64,000 nucleotides of DNA from Paraburkholderia sp. PGU19. Its GTDB lineage: Bacteria > Pseudomonadota > Gammaproteobacteria > Burkholderiales > Burkholderiaceae. A model generated the notes under the pieces. That model saw only the letters and a list, made by a program, of their open reading frames with translations, made no database searches and was not told the DNA's origin. This document shows positions 8,513 to 16,947 of the stretch, piece after piece. Within the stretch, counting starts at the first letter, position 1, and each line of letters starts with the position of its first letter. A program made the translations under genes and the position numbers. The stretch spans positions 868,001 through 932,000 of the forward strand of contig NZ_AP023181.1 in the NCBI RefSeq assembly GCF_013426915.1. Direction: 5' to 3'.

Positions 8513-8626
8513 TCTCTTGCCCTTCTTCGTGCCGGGCGCCTCTCCTTTTGTCGCTTTCTCTTTGGTGTGAACGTATTGGGATCCGCGACTACACTTGCAT
8601 ACATCACGCATTGCAGGAAGACTTCG

Positions 8627-9091
8627 ATGATCGATATTCGGCCCGCTCGTTTTCCCGACGAAATCGAGGCCGTGCGGGCGATTTTCCGCGAGTACGCGGA
8701 TGGTCTTGGTATTGACCTTGGCTTTCAGGCGTTCGACGAGGAACTGGCCACGCTGCCCGGTAAGTACTCGCCGCCGCGTGGCACCATATTGCTCGCGTGG
8801 CGCGACGAGCGCGTGATCGGTAGCGTTGCACTGCGGCCTTTTGAATTCGACATCTGCGAGATGAAGCGGCTTTATGTGCGGCCCGAAGGACGCGGACATC
8901 AAATCGGGACACTTCTTGCGCAGGCCGTCGTGCATGCTGCGAAGGAAGCGGGGTATCGGAGGATGCGGCTCGATACGCTGCCAACTATGCAGACTGCGCA
9001 GCGGCTCTATGCTTCTTTAGGGTTCAGGCCGATTTCTGCTTATGTTTTTAATCCTGTCGAAGGGACGCAGTTTCTGGAGCTTGAGATTTGA
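8627..9091 (+). CDS. GNAT-family N-acetyltransferase
   Basis: A 154-residue acetyl-CoA-dependent acyltransferase beginning MIDIRPARFPDEIEAVRAIF. Motif A, which binds the acetyl-CoA pyrophosphate, is RLYVRPEGRGHQIGTLLAQA; motif B is near RLDTLPTMQTAQRLYASLGF followed by the typical C-terminal FLELEI strand. The start at 8627 has AGGAAG upstream at normal spacing. The acceptor amine is unknown. The last 60 or so codons use more T-ending codons than the first half. The gene ends 22 bp before the large palindrome at 9114. Confidence 0.9.
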   Translation: MIDIRPARFPDEIEAVRAIFREYADGLGIDLGFQAFDEELATLPGKYSPPRGTILLAWRDERVIGSVALRPFEFDICEMKRLYVRPEGRGHQIGTLLAQAVVHAAKEAGYRRMRLDTLPTMQTAQRLYASLGFRPISAYVFNPVEGTQFLELEI

Positions 9092-9218
9092 AGGTTTTTT
9101 TGCGGGCATCCGCAATGTGATGGTTGCTGCGCAGGCCTTGGCGTTGTGTGCTTGCCTTTGCGCTGGCATCCGCGATACGTTATCTAGCTTCACGCGTCGC
9201 CCCTGTGCGGGGCGGCAC

Positions 9219-9250
9219 CTACTTTTCTTTGCCGCCGCAAAGAAAAGTAG
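9219..9250. repeat. 14-bp hairpin in left arm of the palindrome
   Basis: CTACTTTTCTTTGC and its exact reverse complement flank a CGCC loop. There is no T-run, so it is not a standard terminator, but it would form a very stable RNA hairpin downstream of the GNAT gene. Confidence 0.8.
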
Positions 9251-9420
9251 ACAAAAGAAAGCGGCTAACACCGCCAACATTTCTTTTTGCCTGAGGGCCC
9301 CCAACCGGTCTTACGCCTCAAACGGCAACGTCCTTGTTCGCGCGTGTTGCCAACGCGCTGAATGAACGCCTCACCCACTTCAAACACCCGCACAAGGGCT
9401 AGCGGCAGCTAATGGTTTGC

Positions 9421-9559
9421 GCCGCCCAGGTGGCAAACTGTGTGTAGGTTGTCGCGTCGTATAGGGTAGCGCTCTTACAGGGTGGAACGCATGCGTTACC
9501 GGTTCGGAGTGAGGCGTGCTAGGCACTACAGCCTACACACAGTTTGCCACCTGGGCGGC
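9421..9559. repeat. Central 28-bp perfect inverted repeat (9421-9448 / 9532-9559)
   Basis: Two exactly complementary 28-base arms separated by 83 bases form the best-conserved core of the large palindrome. The arm begins GCCGCCCAGGTGGCAAACTG. The spacer has no recognised motif. Confidence 0.85.
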
Positions 9560-9730
9560 AGATGACTATCTGGCACGGCGTGCTGCGACGCGGGTGCGTG
9601 AAGCGGGTGAGGCGCACCGCAAGCGCGCTGGCAACCAACGCGGAACAAGCAGGTTGCCGTGTGAAGCGTAAGACCCGTTGGGGGCCCTCAGGCAGAAACT
9701 AGACCTGGCGGTGTTAGCCGCTTTCTTTTG

Positions 9731-9764
9731 CCTACTTTTCTTTGCGGCGGCAAAGAAAAGTAGG
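9731..9764. repeat. 15-bp hairpin in right arm of the palindrome
   Basis: CCTACTTTTCTTTGC and its reverse complement flank a GGCG loop. It is the mirror copy of the hairpin at 9219-9250 and lies downstream of the convergent binding-protein gene. Confidence 0.8.
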
Positions 9765-9959
9765 TGCCGCCCCGCACAGGGGCGACGCTTGAAGCTAGAT
9801 AACGAAACGCGGATGCCAGCGCAAACACAAGCACACAACGCCTAGGCCTGCGCAGCGAAACATCACATCGAAGATGCCACCGCAAAGGCAAAAAAACAAA
9901 CCGCGCGCGCCGCGAAGGCGCAACGCGGCTGCCAGCGCAATGACAAACCAACCCAACCG

Positions 9960-11108
9960 TCACACTCCTCCACCCACAGTCTTAACACTCTTCCACTGCC
10001 CCTGCTGCACCTCAAAGAGCGTATATGGCGGCTTAATCAGATCCCCATAAGGATCAAAAGTAATCTTCCCAGTAACACCCGTCAACGACACCTTAGCCAA
10101 ACTCTCAACAATCTTCTCGCGATCAAGCGAATTAGCATCATGAATCGCCTTCAACATAGCAAGCGCAGCATCATATGCAAAAGGCGCATACAGCTCGACA
10201 TCCTGGTTGAACCGCGCCTTATAGCGCTTGCCAAAGTCCTGCGCCGCAGGCAACTTATCAAGCGCGGGACCCGGCTCAAGATCCTGGGTGCGCTCACCCG
10301 AAGAACCCGCAATCTGCAAGAACGCATTACTCTTCAACGCACCCGCGCCAAACAACTGCGTCTGCATCCCCAGCGAACGCATCTGCTTGACCAGCATCGC
10401 GCCCTGCTCATCCAGCCCGCCAAAGAAAATCACATCGACATTCTTGCTCTTCAGCGAAGTGAGAATCGCGCGGAAATCGACGGCCTTGTCGTTGGTAAAT
10501 TCGCGCGACACGATATTGCCGTTCGCTTCCTTCACCCCTTTCTCGAACGCATCGGCGAGACCTTGCCCGAACGCCGTGCGGTCGTCGATGATGCCAATGC
10601 GCTTCGCCTTCATCTGCTCGACGACGAAATGCCCCGCCACCACGCCGCCAATACCGTCATGCCCCATCGTGCGGAACACGTTCTTGTAGCCCTGCTTCGT
10701 CAGCTGCGGATTGGTCGAGCCAGGCGTGATCATCGCGACATTGGCGTTGTGATACACAGTCGATGCCGGAATGCTGCACCCCGAGTTGTAGTGGCCAATC
10801 ACGCCGACCACGCCTTCATCGACGAGCTTCTGCGCAACCTGAATCGCGACGCGCGGATCGGCCTGATCGTCCTGCACGTCGAGCACGAACTTGACGGGCT
10901 TGCCCGCAATGATCGGATGCTTCGCGTTTTCTTCATCGAGCGCAAGTTGCGCGCCGTATTGCAGGTCCTTGCCGACCCGCGCGACGGGTCCCGTCAACGG
11001 GCCGACAAAACCTATCTTGACGATTTCCGGGTCCGCGGCAAATGCGAATGAAGCATGCGCCGCCAGAGCGCAAACCGCTAACCTGATCAGCCATGTACGT
11101 CGATTCAT
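9960..11108 (-). CDS. Branched-chain-amino-acid-type ABC substrate-binding protein (LivJ/LivK family)
   Basis: A 382-residue periplasmic binding protein. A Sec signal peptide (LAVCALAAHASFAFAA) precedes the mature start near DPEIVKIGFV; the domain shows the family blocks GPLTGPVARVGKDLQYGAQL, GVIGHYNSGCSIPASTVYHN and FRTMGHDGIGG. AGGAG precedes the ATG. No Liv permease or ATPase gene is adjacent: the upstream co-directional genes are a secondary amino-acid permease and a DadA-like oxidase (101-bp gap). It must share membrane components encoded elsewhere or act as a sensor subunit. The 3' third uses noticeably more AT-rich codons than the 5' part. Ligand unknown, probably an amino acid. Confidence 0.92.
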   Translation of the reverse strand: MNRRTWLIRLAVCALAAHASFAFAADPEIVKIGFVGPLTGPVARVGKDLQYGAQLALDEENAKHPIIAGKPVKFVLDVQDDQADPRVAIQVAQKLVDEGVVGVIGHYNSGCSIPASTVYHNANVAMITPGSTNPQLTKQGYKNVFRTMGHDGIGGVVAGHFVVEQMKAKRIGIIDDRTAFGQGLADAFEKGVKEANGNIVSREFTNDKAVDFRAILTSLKSKNVDVIFFGGLDEQGAMLVKQMRSLGMQTQLFGAGALKSNAFLQIAGSSGERTQDLEPGPALDKLPAAQDFGKRYKARFNQDVELYAPFAYDAALAMLKAIHDANSLDREKIVESLAKVSLTGVTGKITFDPYGDLIKPPYTLFEVQQGQWKSVKTVGGGV

Positions 11109-11209
11109 GATGCGCTCCTGTCATTAGAAAATGTCGCGCTCTTTGCCTGTCGACTGACCCGATGCGCGACGCCTCGAAGTCGTCCTTGAACACATGCGTA
11201 TGCGTCGCC

Positions 11210-12442
11210 TCAGAACCGCGTCGGCGCATAGCGCGACAAATCGAGCGGCGGCGCGCGCCGTGCGACGAGATCGGCCACGATGCGCCCGCTCACGCCTGCC
11301 AATGTCAGTCCCAGATGCTGATGCCCGAATGCGTAAATCACGCGCTCGCTGTCGCTCGAACGGCCCAGCACAGGCACGCCGTCGGGCAGCGTAGGCCGGA
11401 AGCCGAGCCACGAACTGTCGGGCTGCGTCAGCCCCGGCAACGCGCGCTTCGAAGAAAACGTCAGCAGGTCCAGCAGCGAACGGTTGCGCACGTCGCTGAA
11501 GCCGCCCAGTTCGACCGTCCCCGCAACGCGCACGCCGTCGTCCATCGGTGTCATGTAAAAGCCGCGCTCGGCCCAGCCTACAGGCCGCGATATCAGTTGC
11601 GTCGCGCCGCGATAGCGCACGTGGTAGCCACGCTCCGTATCGAGCGGCACGCGGTCGCCGCATTGCGCCGCGAACTTCGCGGAGCGCGCGCCCGTCGCAA
11701 CGACGACATGATCGAAGCGGCGCGGCGTGCCGTCGTCCGTCGTCAGCGTGACGCCGTCTGCCGTGGGCGCAATCGCGCTCACGCTCTTGCGTTCGAGTTC
11801 GAGGCCACGCGCCGCGAGCAGTTCATGCAGCGACAGCAGAAAGCCTTGTGGATCGGAGAAGTGCCAGCTGTCGCTGAAGAGCACGCCGCGCTCGAAGATC
11901 GGCGCAAGCGCGGGCTCCAGCTCGCGCACCTCGGCGGCGGACAGCACGTCGAACGACACGCCGAGTTGCTTGCGCAGATTCAGCGAAGCGCGCGACGCAT
12001 CGAATGACGCGCCGCTCGAATACAGATACAGGCATTCCCGTGGCCTCACGTACTTTGCAAGTTCCGGTTGTTCGAGCAAGGGCCCGTAGCCGTCCTGCGC
12101 CTGCGCGAGCAATGCAGCGAGCGCGCCGGCACTCGCTTCATAACGCTTGCGCGTCGAGCTGATCATGAAACGCGCGAGCCACGGCAACACATGCGGCAGA
12201 TAACTCCAGCGCAAACGGAACGGACTCTCGCTCGACAGCAGGAACCGCGGCAGATCGCGGAACACGGAAGGATTGTTCACGGGAATACAGCCATACGGCG
12301 CGAACGTGCCCGCGTTGCCGAACGACGCGCCCTGCGCGACGCCCGACGGATCGAACAGCGTGACGCGGTGCCCGTCGCGCATCAGCCAGCCGGCGCTCGC
12401 AAGCCCGATGAAACCCGCGCCGACAATGCCGATCTCTGCCAT
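11210..12442 (-). CDS. DadA-like FAD-dependent amino-acid dehydrogenase/oxidase
   Basis: A 410-residue flavoprotein of the DAO family. The FAD-binding Rossmann motif is GIVGAGFIGLASAGWLMRDG at residues 5-24, and the C-terminal FAD contact is FGHQHLGLTLAGVSGRIVAD. The block FGNAGTFAPYG is typical of D-amino-acid dehydrogenases (DadA). The reaction expected is oxidative deamination of an amino acid to the 2-oxo acid, on the cytoplasmic membrane face. The ATG at 12442 overlaps the TGA of the permease gene by one base (TGATG), indicating translational coupling. A TTG one codon earlier is less likely. Side-chain specificity is not readable; the neighbouring permease and MocR regulator suggest an uncommon amino acid. 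Confidence 0.88.
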   Translation of the reverse strand: MAEIGIVGAGFIGLASAGWLMRDGHRVTLFDPSGVAQGASFGNAGTFAPYGCIPVNNPSVFRDLPRFLLSSESPFRLRWSYLPHVLPWLARFMISSTRKRYEASAGALAALLAQAQDGYGPLLEQPELAKYVRPRECLYLYSSGASFDASRASLNLRKQLGVSFDVLSAAEVRELEPALAPIFERGVLFSDSWHFSDPQGFLLSLHELLAARGLELERKSVSAIAPTADGVTLTTDDGTPRRFDHVVVATGARSAKFAAQCGDRVPLDTERGYHVRYRGATQLISRPVGWAERGFYMTPMDDGVRVAGTVELGGFSDVRNRSLLDLLTFSSKRALPGLTQPDSSWLGFRPTLPDGVPVLGRSSDSERVIYAFGHQHLGLTLAGVSGRIVADLVARRAPPLDLSRYAPTRF

Positions 12443-13893
12443 CAACGCTCTCCCGACAATGCACGTCCATCGGCTGCGGAGAGATAACCCGTGCGCGTGC
12501 CGTCATCCGCGTTGCGCCGTTTCGCCGCCAGCAGCCATGCCGCCGATGCGAACGCGAGACTCGCGATGCTCGCCATCAGTTGCGGACGCAGTTCGGCATC
12601 CAGGCCCATCGCGACCAGCACGCCGACGATCGCCACCACAACCGCATACGAGAGCCACGGGAAGAGCCACATCGGCAGTTCGGGCTGCTCGCCGTTGCGT
12701 TGCAGGCGTCGGCGGATGCGGATTTGCGCAAGCGCTGTCGCGAGATAGACGAACAGCATCACGGCACCCGACGCATTGACGAGGAACAGGAACACGCCCT
12801 GCGGCGACACGATCGCGGCGATGATCGCCACATAGCCGACCACACTGCTCAACAGCACCGCAAGACGCGGCACGCGCGACGGCGTGAGGCGCAGCAGCGC
12901 GCGCGGCGCATCGCCACGTCCCGCGAGGCGGAACAGAATCCGCGACGACACGTACAAACCCGAATTCAGTGCGGACAGCACGGCGACCAGCACGATCGCG
13001 TTCATGATGTCGGCCGAGCCCGGCACGCGCATCGTCTCCAGCGCGGCGACGAACGGCGAATGGCCCGTCACGATGCTGGTCCACGGCACGATGCACGCAA
13101 TCAGGAACATCGAGCCGACATAGAACGTGATCACGCGCAGGATCACCGAGCGGGTCATCGCGGCGACGCTCTTCGCGGGGTTGTCCGATTCGGCGGCGGC
13201 GATGGTCGCGATCTCCGCGCCGCCGACCGCAAAGATCACGGTCGGCACGGCCGCGAACACCGACATCGTGCCGAACGGCAAGAAGCCCTTTGTGGCCGTC
13301 AGATTGCTCCACGCGCTGTGCGTATGGCCCAGGCCGAACACCCATGCCGCGCCGATCGCGATGAACACGATGATGGCCGCGACCTTGATCGACGCGAACC
13401 AGAACTCGAATTCGCCGTACGACTTCACCGACATCAGATTGATGAAGGTCATCAACGACAGCAGCACCAGCCCGATCATCCACACGGGTGCGGGTATCCA
13501 GCGCTGCAGGATCGCCGCGCCCGCCACCGCTTCCACGGCGACCACGATCACCCAGAAGTACCAGTAGAGCCAGCCGCTCGTGAAGCCCGCCCAGTCGCCG
13601 AGACCAATGCGCGCGTATTCGGTGAACGACCCGACGCCCGGCACGCCGAGCGCCATCTCGCCGAGCATGCGCATCACGAACAGCACCACGATGCCCGCCA
13701 CCAGATACGACAGGCACGCAGCCGGCCCAACCGTGTTGAGCGTCGCGCTGCTGCCCACGAAAAGCCCCGCGCCGATGATGCCGCCGAGCGAAATCATCGT
13801 GACGTGCCGCTGACGCAATGCGACGCCAAGACGGGGCGTGGCGCTCTCCTGTGTGTCGTGCGATGCGCGGGTGTTTGTCCTGCTCTCTGCCAT
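12442..13893 (-). CDS. Amino-acid permease, APC superfamily (AAT/GabP-like)
   Basis: A 483-residue secondary transporter with about 12 membrane helices. The N-terminal signature LRQRHVTMISLGGIIGAGLF followed by VGSSATL is diagnostic of the amino acid transporter (AAT) family that includes GABA, phenylalanine and proline permeases. The start at 13893 has AGGAG at good spacing; upstream in-frame codons are not family-like. It is the first gene of a permease-oxidase-binding-protein set, divergent from the MocR gene with 249 bp between. It probably imports the amino acid oxidised by the DadA-like enzyme. Confidence 0.92.
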   Translation of the reverse strand: MAESRTNTRASHDTQESATPRLGVALRQRHVTMISLGGIIGAGLFVGSSATLNTVGPAACLSYLVAGIVVLFVMRMLGEMALGVPGVGSFTEYARIGLGDWAGFTSGWLYWYFWVIVVAVEAVAGAAILQRWIPAPVWMIGLVLLSLMTFINLMSVKSYGEFEFWFASIKVAAIIVFIAIGAAWVFGLGHTHSAWSNLTATKGFLPFGTMSVFAAVPTVIFAVGGAEIATIAAAESDNPAKSVAAMTRSVILRVITFYVGSMFLIACIVPWTSIVTGHSPFVAALETMRVPGSADIMNAIVLVAVLSALNSGLYVSSRILFRLAGRGDAPRALLRLTPSRVPRLAVLLSSVVGYVAIIAAIVSPQGVFLFLVNASGAVMLFVYLATALAQIRIRRRLQRNGEQPELPMWLFPWLSYAVVVAIVGVLVAMGLDAELRPQLMASIASLAFASAAWLLAAKRRNADDGTRTGYLSAADGRALSGER

Positions 13894-14097
13894 GCGAAAT
13901 CTCCTTCCAGCTCGATCCTGCAATTCAAAAACCACACAAAACCTGATTCAAAGAATCACACAACATTTTTTTGTGTGCAATTAAAAACGTCATTGTATGG
14001 TCCAGGACTTTCCCTGGCGTTGACGGGCGTAGTCCTTGCCAGGCTTGAAAGCAGTGGCACGCATGCGTATCTGGTATAAAATCCGGCGAACTGGCAC

Positions 14098-14120
14098 AAA
14101 CAGGCAGACAAAGCCTGTTT
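14098..14120. promoter_or_regulatory. Inverted repeat upstream of MocR gene
   Basis: AAACAGGC and GCCTGTTT flank 7 bp, ending 22 bp before the MocR start codon. The centre contains CAGACAAA, a motif that recurs twice inside the 5' end of the gene (14200-14207 and 14221-14228). The position suits autoregulation. A TATAAAAT box at 14075-14082 could serve as a -10 element. Function is inferred. Confidence 0.4.
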
Positions 14121-14142
14121 TGTATGGAGACAGGGCGAGACA

Positions 14143-15585
14143 ATGGCTTCCAGCAGAGACAAGGCAGCACACAGCAACGGCGCCGCAGCCGAGGTGGACC
14201 AGACAAACGGCGATCCGGTCCAGACAAAACGCGCGACCTATATCGAGGTATCGGCGTCGATCGAGGACGAGATTCGCGGCGGGGTCTATCCGCCCGGCAG
14301 CCGTCTGCCGCCGCAGCGTCAGCTCGCCACCGAACTCGGCATCAATGTGTCGACGGTGTCGCGCGCTTATAAGGAATTGCAGCTGCGCGGCCTGGTGATC
14401 GGCAGCAAGCGGCGCGGCTCGCTCGTGACGGGCGGCGCGATGCCGCGCGTCGAAACCGCGATCGCGCCCAATGCCGCACCCGGCGGCGCGATCGATCTGA
14501 CCGTTAACCGGCCGGCGACGGGCGAGTTCCTGTCGTGTCTCGCGACCACGCTCGCCGATCTGCCGCGCGATCCGCGCTATGCGTCGCTACAGGAATATCA
14601 GCCGCCGCAAGGTCCCGACTGGGCGCGAGCGGCGGGCGCGAAGTGGATGGCCGGGCCCGGCTTCACGCCGTCGCAGGAGCATCTCGTTGTCACGAGCGGC
14701 GCGCAGCATGGCCTCTATGCCGTGCTCAACAGCCTGATCGGCACGGACGGCGTGATCGTCGCCGACCGGCTCACGTATTACGGCCTGAAGGCGCTCGCGC
14801 CCGTGTTCCAGTTCGAGATCGTCAGCGTGCCGAGCGACCGCGACGGGCTGATCACGGATGAAGTCGAACGCATTTGCAGCCGCGTGCCCGTCAAGGCGAT
14901 TTTTACAGTGCCGAATCTGCAGAACCCGACGGTGACGACGATGAGCCTGGAGCGCCGCGTGGCGCTCGTCGATATCGCGCGGCGTTATGGCGTCGCGATC
15001 ATCGAAGACGACGTGTATGGTCCGCTCGTCTCGCAGCGTCTGCCTACGCTCGCAAGCCTGTGCCCGGAGCTGACGTTTCACATCGCCGCGACGTCGAAGA
15101 TACTCGCGCCGGGGCTGCGGCTGGGTTACCTGCTGAGTCCGTCCGAGCGCTCCGCGCTCGCCGCTGAAGCGGTGCGCACGACCGCGTGGATGCCCGCGCC
15201 GATGTCGATGCTGATCGCGACCATCTGGATCGAGGACGGCACGGCGCGACGCATCATGGACGCGCAGCTCGCCGAGATCCGCGTGCGTCACGATCTTGCG
15301 CGGCAGATTCTGCCGCAAGAGTGGCTGGAGTCCGACCCCGCTTGCATGTTCGTGTGGCTCAAGCTGCCGCCGCCGTGGCGCGCCGACGATTTCGCCGCTA
15401 ATGCGAAAGCGCGCGGCGTGGTCGTGATGCCTTCATCGGCCTTTGCGGTCGATCGCGCCGAGGTCGAGCATGGCGTGCGGATCAATCTCGCGTGCGCGTC
15501 TTCGCGCGAACAACTGGTGAGCGCGCTGCAAACGCTCGCGCAAGCGTTGCGCGATCGCCCGCGTGCGTTGTTCGGCACCATCTGA
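14143..15585 (+). CDS. MocR-family regulator (GntR winged helix fused to PLP aminotransferase fold)
   Basis: A 480-residue fusion. Residues about 32-100 form a GntR winged helix (YPPGSRLPPQRQLATELGIN, VSTVSRAYKELQLRG). Residues about 120-470 are a fold-type I aminotransferase domain with the expected PLP residues: VPNLQNPT, the Asp in IIEDDVYGP, and Lys319 in AATSKILAPGLRLGYL for the Schiff base. MocR proteins use PLP or a PLP-amino-acid adduct as effector and generally control neighbouring amino-acid or vitamin B6 genes. Here the natural target is the divergent permease/DadA-like operon. The first 30 residues are a polar extension. Confidence 0.93.
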   Translation: MASSRDKAAHSNGAAAEVDQTNGDPVQTKRATYIEVSASIEDEIRGGVYPPGSRLPPQRQLATELGINVSTVSRAYKELQLRGLVIGSKRRGSLVTGGAMPRVETAIAPNAAPGGAIDLTVNRPATGEFLSCLATTLADLPRDPRYASLQEYQPPQGPDWARAAGAKWMAGPGFTPSQEHLVVTSGAQHGLYAVLNSLIGTDGVIVADRLTYYGLKALAPVFQFEIVSVPSDRDGLITDEVERICSRVPVKAIFTVPNLQNPTVTTMSLERRVALVDIARRYGVAIIEDDVYGPLVSQRLPTLASLCPELTFHIAATSKILAPGLRLGYLLSPSERSALAAEAVRTTAWMPAPMSMLIATIWIEDGTARRIMDAQLAEIRVRHDLARQILPQEWLESDPACMFVWLKLPPPWRADDFAANAKARGVVVMPSSAFAVDRAEVEHGVRINLACASSREQLVSALQTLAQALRDRPRALFGTI

Positions 15586-15599
15586 TTGCGCGCCTGGCG

Positions 15600-16514
15600 C
15601 TACAGTTTCGCGGCCTGTTCCGGATCGCCCGATCCCGAAGCAATGGCGATCAGGCCGAGAAGATTGCCGATCAGGCGTCCCTGACGGTCGAGATGCGGCT
15701 CGGGTCTCAATGACTTGAGCGCGTTCATCACAAGCGCCCTGGCGATATAACGCGCCGCTTCACTGCGCGACATCTCGCCCTTGCGCCGCAAATAGTTCGG
15801 GTTCACAACTTGCGAATAGCCGAACCGCTTCCCCGACACGCGGCCCGATGCCATGCCGAGATGCACGCCGCTCATTTGCGCGCATCGCACGATGGGACCA
15901 CGGCTCGACAGCCGGCATGAAAAGTCCTTGTCTTCGAGCCAGCCATACAGCACGAGTCTCTCATCGAAACGCAGGCCACTCATTGCGCTCATGCGACACG
16001 CCATGTTGCAGCCATAGAGAGAAATGCACGGCGTCAGCGCATGCGGCTCACTCGCCGCACTTTCCGCATCGGTCACGATGCGCCGGGCGTTATCCCACGT
16101 CAGCGGACAGCCTTTCGAACCATCCTGCACTGTTTTTCCCGACACGCCGAGCACGGCCGGATTGGACTCGAACATCCGCGCGCATTGCTCGATCCAGTCG
16201 CGGCATGGCGCGTAGTCGTCGTCGAAGAATGCGACGATGTCGATATCGCATGGGAGCGCATCGAGCGCGCGATTCCTTTGCGTGGGCAAACCGGCTGATC
16301 CGAAGATACGCATCACGGGAAATGGTGTCGGGTACTTTTCACCGACGTCGGCTTCATTCGTAGCGGAGAGAATGACGACACAAGGCGTCATAGTTTGACG
16401 TGCGAGAAATGCAAGCGCGTTGGGTATTGCATCGGGACGCCCTTTCGTTGCGATAACGACCGCGACACGTGTCGCATGCACCTCTTTCATCTCGTCGACA
16501 GTGCGCCGTTCCAT
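15600..16514 (-). CDS. Family 2-like glycosyltransferase
   Basis: A 304-residue GT-A-fold enzyme. The nucleotide-sugar strand VAVVIATKGRPDAIPNALAF opens the domain and the metal-binding acidic motif is VAFFDDDYAPCRDW; a later YGWLEDKDFSCRL resembles the ED motif of GT2 enzymes. It would transfer a sugar from an NDP donor to an unknown acceptor. The frame extends to 16595, but the ATG at 16514 has GGAGG at 5-base spacing, so that start is chosen. It stands alone, convergent with the MocR gene, with no polysaccharide cluster nearby, which leaves its pathway open. Confidence 0.84.
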   Translation of the reverse strand: MERRTVDEMKEVHATRVAVVIATKGRPDAIPNALAFLARQTMTPCVVILSATNEADVGEKYPTPFPVMRIFGSAGLPTQRNRALDALPCDIDIVAFFDDDYAPCRDWIEQCARMFESNPAVLGVSGKTVQDGSKGCPLTWDNARRIVTDAESAASEPHALTPCISLYGCNMACRMSAMSGLRFDERLVLYGWLEDKDFSCRLSSRGPIVRCAQMSGVHLGMASGRVSGKRFGYSQVVNPNYLRRKGEMSRSEAARYIARALVMNALKSLRPEPHLDRQGRLIGNLLGLIAIASGSGDPEQAAKL

Positions 16515-16947
16515 CACTCCCTCCATCATCACTCCCTGTCGTCGCGACATGCATGAAACCGCTCGACTAACGCTAGCACGTATGATCAGCGGCAACGGCG
16601 CATGGCGAGATCACGCGAGAGGATTGTCCGAAATCCATGAGGTGTTGTCCAAGGGCGGGATCAGATCGCAATGTACATGGCATCGATATTGATAAGCATC
16701 GCGAACTATTTTAATGGGCCATGAAATGCACTAACGTTCGCCAGTTTCTACCGGCTCGAACGATATATACAGTACACCTTACACATTCGGAGGCTGCGCA
16801 CCTTTACAGCGTGCACTCAGTGGGAAGAAGCTACCTGACGATAGAAAAGACACAGCGCACGCGCGCATTTCTTTCCGCGTCGCGCAGCGTGTCGAGGGGA
16901 TGTGTCAGACGAAAGGGAGAAGTACTTTTGAAGTGGCGCCTACAGGC
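16515..16947. other. Gene-free stretch between glycosyltransferase and persulfide dioxygenase genes
   Basis: About 430 bp without a convincing coding frame, noticeably lower in GC around 16690-16800 than its neighbours. It carries the presumed glycosyltransferase promoter and the 3' flank of the persulfide dioxygenase gene. No RNA gene or repeat was recognised. Confidence 0.6.

Larger units (their letters stand above)
9114..9868. repeat. Imperfect 755-bp palindrome: two inverted copies of an interspersed repeat
   Basis: The two halves read as reverse complements about an axis near 9490-9491, and matching blocks keep the same axis over the whole length, so there is little net insertion or deletion between arms. 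Examples: 9141-9154 pairs with 9828-9841, 9178-9190 with 9792-9804, 9219-9250 with 9731-9764, and 9421-9448 with 9532-9559 (28 of 28). Blocks between them are clearly similar but diverged. Each arm carries a long self-complementary hairpin. Conceptual translations of the two arms on opposite strands share the peptide RRPCAGRHLLFFAAAKKSRQ, which I regard as a repeat artefact and not a protein. From memory this sequence type is dispersed in Burkholderia genomes between convergent genes; copy number was not computed. Confidence 0.85.

Noticed and set aside
9042..9365. 107-aa reading frame overlapping the GNAT gene and running into the large palindrome
   Set aside because: Its peptide reappears almost unchanged from the opposite strand of the mirrored arm (9566-9838), which is what a repeat would give; it also overlaps a real gene. 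Treated as repeat sequence.
9566..9838. 90-aa reading frame on the minus strand in the right arm of the palindrome
   Set aside because: Mirror image of the left-arm frame; no protein family, and coding potential is explained by the repeat.
12580..14079. Long plus-strand frame (about 500 codons) across the permease gene
   Set aside because: It is antisense to a clear APC permease and rich in Arg/His with no family features, a standard high-GC shadow.
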